From NCBI GenBank assembly GCA_050015055.1, contig JBEKCD010000018.1, forward strand, positions 1 through 64,000: DNA of 64,000 bases, written 5' to 3'. How positions within the stretch are numbered: the first letter of the stretch is position 1; every line of letters starts with the position of its first letter. Origin of the DNA: JBEKCD01 sp050015055 (GTDB lineage: Archaea; Thermoproteota; Bathyarchaeia; Bathyarchaeales; Bathycorpusculaceae). This document shows positions 59,948-64,000 of the stretch, piece by piece. The position numbers and the translations under genes are program-made. The notes beneath the pieces are model-generated. The model searched no databases, was not told the DNA's origin, and saw nothing but the letters and a program-made list of their open reading frames with translations.

Positions 59948-60550
59948 ATGACAATGAATCTGACGTTTCGACCTTTGACTTTGGAAAACTGGAAGGACCT
60001 TGAGAAGCTCTTTGGAGAAGACAGCATATGCAGATCATGCTGGTGCATGTGGTGGAGGCAATCATCGTCTGAATGGGAGAAAAGGAGAGGCAGCGAAAGA
60101 AAAGAAGCCCTGAGAACCATCGTGAGCCAAGGGAAAACTCCAGGCACACTAGCATATTCTGACGGACAGCCCGTTGGTTGGTGCTCCATATCTCCGAGAG
60201 AGGAATTCCACAGACTCGAGAGATCCAGAATGCTGAAACGCATAGATAATCGGCCGGTCTGGTCCGTGGTATGCTTCTTTGTGGCCAAACCCTTCAGACA
60301 GAAAGGTATCTCAACCAAGCTGTTGGAAGCTGCCGTCAGTCATGCTGGACATCAAGGGGGCAAGATCATCGAGGGATATCCGAGTCGGTCCAGCGGAAGA
60401 CAGAATGATACGACTGTTTACACCGGTCTTGCCTCTATGTTTCTGAAGGTTGGGTTTGTTGATATTGGCTCTGTCTCCAAGACCAGAACAATTATGCGAT
60501 ATGATATCAAAAAACCAGAGCCTGAGACGTTGAAAGCAAGCACGACCTGA
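59948..60550 (+). CDS. GNAT acetyltransferase with Cys/Trp-rich N-terminal motif
   Basis: The product of about 200 residues begins MTMNLTFRPLTLENWKDLEKLFG and contains CRSCWCMWWRQ, a motif seen in a branch of GNAT proteins with two Cys and two Trp near the N-terminus. The acetyl-CoA part reads VCFFVAKPFRQKGISTKLLEAAV. The middle has GTLAYSDGQPVGWCSISPREEF. Substrate unknown. The long frame begins at 59867, but ATG 59948 (or 59954) fits the family start. Confidence 0.78.
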   Translation: MTMNLTFRPLTLENWKDLEKLFGEDSICRSCWCMWWRQSSSEWEKRRGSERKEALRTIVSQGKTPGTLAYSDGQPVGWCSISPREEFHRLERSRMLKRIDNRPVWSVVCFFVAKPFRQKGISTKLLEAAVSHAGHQGGKIIEGYPSRSSGRQNDTTVYTGLASMFLKVGFVDIGSVSKTRTIMRYDIKKPEPETLKASTT

Positions 60551-60736
60551 GCCTCAGCTTTGCTGCCAACCCACCTCGAAGATATGCTTAGCCGAAAGCC
60601 CCTGGAGCTTTGGTAGAGCATGCTAGTTATCCTGATACCGACAAATCCTCCATTACTAGACTGGGAATCATACCATAACCCGTGATTCTGGAATCTGAGC
60701 CGATGTTTACGCGCGCTAAAGGCTTAAGTAGTTGAG
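60551..60736. other. Intergenic region upstream of the RHH-ArsM operon
   Basis: About 185 bases. It has the CG tract TACGCGCGCTAAAGG at 60709-60723 and a possible TATA element, GGCTTAAGTAG, at 60721-60731. No gene seen. Confidence 0.4.
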
Positions 60737-60764
60737 TTACATATTACACGTTACACATTACATT
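60737..60764 (+). promoter_or_regulatory. Four tandem heptamers, likely operator
   Basis: TTACATA, TTACACG, TTACACA and TTACATT follow each other without gap. The array lies between the likely TATA element (about 60721-60731) and ATG 60785, where a bound repressor would block transcription. Ribbon-helix-helix proteins, one of which is encoded directly downstream, often bind such short direct repeats. Confidence 0.65.
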
Positions 60765-60784
60765 TATGATGAAGAGTTGGAAAT

Positions 60785-61171
60785 ATGGTCTGGAAAGGAA
60801 AGACGAAAGAAAACGACAGGAAGAGTGAGGACGGGCAGAAGAAAGTTGCAATGATGGTTTGCTGCCCTGAAGGTGAGAGCAAAGTGGTTTCGCCCCAACT
60901 GAAAGACGAGATTCTAATGAAGTTGGGAAACGGGCTTGGAGAACGAGGCAATGTCGTAATGACGAGATTGGATGATGCGGATTTGAAACAGATTGACGCA
61001 CTCGTCGAAGTTGAAGCCTTTAAAAGCCGATCAGAAGCAGCAGCCTTCTTTATTAGACAAGGTATGCTAGCTCGCAAAGACCTTTTTGAGAGAGTTATGC
61101 CAACTGTCGAGAAGATCAGAGAACTCAAGGAGCAAGCCAAAAGAGAACTCAGCAAGAAGGAGCAACAATGA
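60785..61171 (+). CDS. Ribbon-helix-helix-like DNA-binding regulator
   Basis: The 128-residue protein has a basic, low-complexity N-terminus (KGKTKENDRKSEDGQKK), then a Cys pair (MVCCPEG) and a C-terminal RHH-like part: NVVMTRLDDADLKQIDALVEVEAFKSRSEAAAFFIRQGM. The pattern strand-helix-helix with R-S-E-A at the second helix start fits CopG/Arc-type regulators. The Cys pair could sense arsenite or another metal; that is inference from its place upstream of arsM. It lies 15 bases before arsM and 20 bases after the heptamer array, so autoregulation is likely. Confidence 0.75.
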   Translation: MVWKGKTKENDRKSEDGQKKVAMMVCCPEGESKVVSPQLKDEILMKLGNGLGERGNVVMTRLDDADLKQIDALVEVEAFKSRSEAAAFFIRQGMLARKDLFERVMPTVEKIRELKEQAKRELSKKEQQ

Positions 61172-61186
61172 TTCGAAGGTCGTCAT

Positions 61187-62119
61187 ATGACTGAGGAAAA
61201 GCAGAGAAGACAAGTACGCGAAGGCTATGCCAAAATAGCCGTCAATCAGAGTTCATGTTGCAAAAGCACATCTCACGAAGACAGCAAGAAGATGGGATAT
61301 TCCGAAGAAGACCTCAAAACTGCTCCAAAAGGCGCAAACATGGGCTTGGGCTGCGGAAATCCCGTAGCGTTGACTTCACTACGAGAAGGAGAGATAGTCG
61401 TCGATTTGGGTTCAGGCGGCGGATTTGATTGCTTCCTAGCTACCAAGAAAGTGGGCCAGAGAGGCAAGGTGATCGACGTCGACATGACACCAATAATGAT
61501 TGACAAAGCCAGAGAAAACGCTAGAAAAGGCAAATACGCAAACGTCGAGTTCAGACTTGGAGAAATTGAAAATCTACCTGTTGCAGACAACACGGCAGAC
61601 GTAGTAATTTCAAACTGCGTGATCAATTTGACCCCAGACAAGAAGAAAGTCTTCCAAGAAGCTTTCAGAGTGCTCAAGCCCGGAGGAAGACTGATGGTAT
61701 CAGATCTCGTATTGCTGAAAGAGCTTCCTGAGGCAATGAAAAAAGGAATGAGTTCAACAAGCTGCGTTGCGGGTGCAATAATGAAGGACAAATACATAGA
61801 AACAATAAATGCAGTCGGATTTGAGAACGTGAGAATAATCCAAGAAAAGCCATACCACTCCGAGGACTTTGCCAACGATCCTGATGCAGAAGTCCTAACC
61901 TTCAATCCAAAGACGAATGCTACCGAAACTAAGAAAGTGTCCGAACTGGACGAAAAAGCAAAACAGAGAATGAAAGAAATTATAGAGGCAACACTGAGCA
62001 TTAACGTTTCAGCGACAAAGCCGCGCGCTAACATGCAAGTTCTATTGTCGGGAGGGAAGGAGGGAGAGCGTTCCTTCAAGCGCGCGCTATATGCTGAAAC
62101 ATGTATTCGAAATGAGTGA
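61187..62119 (+). CDS. arsM: Arsenite S-adenosylmethionine methyltransferase
   Basis: The protein methylates arsenite using SAM. It has QSSCCKS near the N-terminus, LGCGNPVALT (first conserved Cys of the arsenic site), the SAM motif VVDLGSGGGFDCFLA, VISNCVINL (second Cys) and SCVAGA (third Cys). After INVSATKP, where relatives usually end, the frame continues for about 30 codons through two CG tracts (62023 and 62080) and ends at 62119. This extension (NMQVLLSGGKEGERSFKRAL) does not resemble a domain, so the original stop may have been lost by an insertion. Confidence 0.9.
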   Translation: MTEEKQRRQVREGYAKIAVNQSSCCKSTSHEDSKKMGYSEEDLKTAPKGANMGLGCGNPVALTSLREGEIVVDLGSGGGFDCFLATKKVGQRGKVIDVDMTPIMIDKARENARKGKYANVEFRLGEIENLPVADNTADVVISNCVINLTPDKKKVFQEAFRVLKPGGRLMVSDLVLLKELPEAMKKGMSSTSCVAGAIMKDKYIETINAVGFENVRIIQEKPYHSEDFANDPDAEVLTFNPKTNATETKKVSELDEKAKQRMKEIIEATLSINVSATKPRANMQVLLSGGKEGERSFKRALYAETCIRNE

Positions 62120-62191
62120 ATGCATTGTTTCTGGCCTAATTGGCGGATGTCGGTGGCCAAATGTTCGCTGCTTGTCCATTTTCGAGAGAGT

Positions 62192-62557
62192 TTAGGCCGG
62201 TTTTGATTGTTTGTCGAAGTAGTCTGAGGCTCGTTCCTGGATTTGTAAGTAGGCTGCGCCTAGTATCATGCCGACTACGAGTATAAGTAAGGTGTCAACG
62301 AAGCTGTAGACTGGTCTGAACAGTCGGATGGCCAAGACCGCGACGAATATAGCAACTGCTATGCCAAGGCGTGATACTAGCTTCAACAGGTCGATTACGA
62401 ACCACTTGGTAATTACCTTCAACTCATTCCACGCTCCACTGATGCGACATGTGCACCTGTACTTTAGTCTTGGCGTGTGTTGGACTTCCATTTCAGCACG
62501 AGCGTGACCTTCAAGAAGGTTCACAAGAATTCTCTTTGACGAACGCTGAGGTAACAA
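62192..62557 (-). CDS. Small membrane protein, two TM segments
   Basis: The frame gives 121 residues; an internal ATG at 62491 (MEVQHTPRLKYRCTCRISG) is also a possible start. The C-terminal part has an amphipathic stretch (ELKVITKWFVIDLLKLVSR), a first TM (GIAVAIFVAVLAIRLF), a short loop and a second TM (TLLILVVGMILGAAYLQI) with a charged tail. I do not know the family. Confidence 0.6.
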   Translation of the reverse strand: MLPQRSSKRILVNLLEGHARAEMEVQHTPRLKYRCTCRISGAWNELKVITKWFVIDLLKLVSRLGIAVAIFVAVLAIRLFRPVYSFVDTLLILVVGMILGAAYLQIQERASDYFDKQSKPA

Positions 62558-62859
62558 TTAGAGACTGTAACCGATTCTTGAGCAATGTCAAAAGAGCGCG
62601 CGCCGTTGTTGCTGAAAGGAGACCTTTGGCTAATCGTAGGAGAAGGGCTACTGAGGTTACAGAAAGAAAAGCTGTAACGTTGAGGCAAGAAGTTTGTATT
62701 GTAGGAGGTAGCTCTCAAGACCGTTACAGAGACCTTAAGACGGGGTCGCTTTGTAGCGTGCGCTACCTTACCTGCGCTCCCGAGAAGAACGGCTACAAAT
62801 GACCGTGTCAAGGATTAAATATCGAGCTGAATATTGCTACTAAAGGGAAGACTGGAATT
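62558..62859. other. Intergenic region with CG tract
   Basis: About 300 bases. It contains GAGCGCGCGCCG at 62594-62605 and TAGCGTGCGCTAC at 62754-62766. Frames on both strands look like shadows. No gene recognised. Confidence 0.4.
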
Positions 62860-63900
62860 TTGGATGAAGAAGAGTTCAAAAACTACTGTCTCGAAAGAAA
62901 GCTGAGTAAAAAGACAATACAGGCGCACGTCAAGATTGTTAAAGAGTTCGAAACTTTTCTGAGAACAAAGTGCCAAAACAGGAGTATAACCAACGCTACT
63001 CCCGCCAATCTGCACGCGTTCGTCAAACACTTAATGGAGGAGAATAGGAACACGTGGGATAACCTGCTCTCCCTCGTCAGATACGCCAGTTTCATTAATA
63101 ACAAGGAGATAATTGTTCCTCTGCTGGAGCTTCTTGACGGTAGTGACGTCTTGGAGAACCTCTCAAATACAATCAAACAGACAGTGGGTAAAACCAAGCA
63201 CAAAGCGATTTTTGAGGGGATCAAACTGCCCCCTCTGGGCACACTCCCAGAGGATAGACCAAAAATCACTAGAAAATTCATGGATAATCTCGAAGCAGAA
63301 TTGGGTGTAGGTAAGTGCAGAGAAATCCTTTCAAGCGGACCTCATGCCAGTCCTAAGGAACATTATTTGCCTGAGCAGAAGAAGTTTTTGGAAACAAAGG
63401 GCATAGACGACTTCCTGAGAAAGAAGCACGAGGAATACGTTGAAGAGCTCGAAAGGCATATGGAAGAAAAAACACTGTACTTCACTCAGGAAATCACCAA
63501 AGAGGTTCTTGACTATGTCAGAAAAACTCCGACCTGTCAAGTAGGCGTGAGAAAAGGAGACATAATCTACGTCACAAAGATTCCCTACATGGCCAATGAG
63601 TATTTGCGCGAGAAAGACCCCAAGAAGAAGCGATATTATGCCTGCCACTGTGCGTGGGTACGCGAAGCCATAAAGTCAGACCTGAAGATTTCGCCCAATT
63701 TCTGCTATTGTAGCGCAGGATTCGAGAAACGTTTATGGGATGTCATCTTTGGCCAAGACGTCAAAGCAGATGTCTTACAGACCGTGCTAAAAGGCGATCC
63801 AATCTGCAAATTCGCCATTCACATTCCCAAAGAATACATTGGTCAAGAAGCTTATTCAAAGGAATCAAGTGCAGGCTCACTAATGCGTCGAGACCTCTGA
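62860..63900 (+). CDS. DUF6144-like protein with recombinase-type N-terminal domain
   Basis: The 346-residue protein starts with TTG. Residues about 1-90 (LERKLSKKTIQAHVKIVKEFETFL, ATPANLHAFVKHL) resemble the core-binding SAM-like domain of tyrosine recombinases. No catalytic recombinase motif follows. The C-terminal half has KKRYYACHCAWVREAI, SPNFCYCSAGFEKRLWDVIFG and VLKGDPICKFAIHIP, with Cys and His in a pattern that fits DUF6144. The combination suggests a metal-binding or sulphur-related enzyme with a borrowed DNA-binding-like fold. The function is unknown. Confidence 0.7.
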   Translation: MDEEEFKNYCLERKLSKKTIQAHVKIVKEFETFLRTKCQNRSITNATPANLHAFVKHLMEENRNTWDNLLSLVRYASFINNKEIIVPLLELLDGSDVLENLSNTIKQTVGKTKHKAIFEGIKLPPLGTLPEDRPKITRKFMDNLEAELGVGKCREILSSGPHASPKEHYLPEQKKFLETKGIDDFLRKKHEEYVEELERHMEEKTLYFTQEITKEVLDYVRKTPTCQVGVRKGDIIYVTKIPYMANEYLREKDPKKKRYYACHCAWVREAIKSDLKISPNFCYCSAGFEKRLWDVIFGQDVKADVLQTVLKGDPICKFAIHIPKEYIGQEAYSKESSAGSLMRRDL

Positions 63901-64000
63901 CATTGCAGTGAGAAACCATTTGCTTGCCTCGCGATATTTCGATTGAAGTTCCTTCTTGTCTTTCACGAAGTAGTTTCCCCCGGAGCAAGCTCCGGGGCTC
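63880..64000 (-). CDS. Possible 3' end of a gene entering from the right (partial)
   Basis: A minus-strand frame runs from the window edge to a TAG at 63880-63882 and encodes GGNYFVKDKKELQSKYREAS followed by KWFLTAMSEVSTH. It looks coding (charged amphipathic helix, no rare composition). Its 3' end overlaps the DUF6144-like gene by 21 bases. The start lies outside the window. Confidence 0.4.
   Translation of the reverse strand, partial: SPGACSGGNYFVKDKKELQSKYREASKWFLTAMSEVSTH
63978..63997. repeat. 9-base inverted repeat near the right edge
   Basis: CCCCGGAGC and GCTCCGGGG form a perfect 9-base stem with a two-base loop. Short strong hairpins like this are found at the ends of IS200/IS605 elements and in terminators; here it may also be part of the partial gene on the minus strand. 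Confidence 0.5.

Noticed and set aside
61273..62160. Minus-strand frame of 295 codons
   Set aside because: It is the antisense shadow of arsM and shows the Ser/Phe-rich composition typical of such shadows.
1..64000. CRISPR arrays and tRNA genes
   Set aside because: I saw no regularly spaced direct repeats of 24-40 bases and no complete tRNA cloverleaf in any gap. A covariance-model scan for tRNAs, including intron-containing ones, would be needed to be certain.

Overview
The window reads as a chromosomal piece of an archaeon. The evidence is an archaeal 16S rRNA 3' end, TATA-binding protein, RadA, a class I archaeal CCA-adding enzyme, RNase Z, the tRNA G10 methyltransferase, an archaeal signal peptidase with a Ser/His pair, a COG1325 RNA-binding protein, an Rqc2/NEMF homologue, and AT-rich TATA elements about 25-45 bases upstream of several starts. 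A Cren7-like small protein, an aKMT-like methyltransferase, and many dockerin, CARDB-like and beta-helix surface proteins with PEF-type C-terminal anchors suggest a TACK lineage, most likely Bathyarchaeia. That placement is inference. The partial 16S gene at the left edge is followed by protein genes, and no 23S gene appears in the window.

Layout. 0-12.4 kb is conserved core: rqcH, radA with a partner gene ending in a PIP-box-like tail, the two-subunit fumarase, a three-gene membrane operon, RimI-type acetyltransferase, a LarA-family racemase, an MBL hydrolase with pyrE, and TBP. 12.4-30 kb is a decayed accessory region: truncated genes (thioredoxin reductase-like, DUF3160, GNAT), gene remnants, a giant cytosolic REC-PAS-histidine kinase, a CYTH protein, a terpene-cyclase-like protein, a frameshifted dockerin surface protein and small membrane or zinc proteins. 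30-54 kb is again dense core: MBL hydrolase, MFS transporter, PhzF, signal peptidase, Cren7-like protein, Lhr-type helicase, aKMT-like methyltransferase, thioesterase, YkgJ protein, an ABC exporter, a class II HMG-CoA reductase operon with PRPP synthetase, tRNA methyltransferase and RNase Z, a second RNA-processing operon, thpR-cca, and an unusual UppP phosphatase with an extracellular Ig-like domain. 54-64 kb is accessory: a truncated integrase, an AT-rich flotillin operon with tiny membrane and Cys-containing proteins, a beta-helix surface protein flanked by direct repeats, and an RHH regulator-arsenite methyltransferase operon preceded by four tandem heptamers.

The most unusual signal is a set of about 29 GCGCGC-containing alternating C/G tracts, ten of them 8 bases or longer, counted by eye. 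They are nearly absent from conserved genes. They sit at gene ends, between genes, and repeatedly at the exact point where a gene is truncated (13.3, 16.3, 24.4, 28.95 and 54.5 kb). They may be fragile sites, scars of an unknown mobile element, or a structural or termination element.

Other points of interest are the PIP-box tail beside RadA, the tandem operator at the ars-type operon, the UppP fusion, an M29-family protein that seems to have lost its metal ligands, and a possible CTG-started membrane protein in the flotillin operon.
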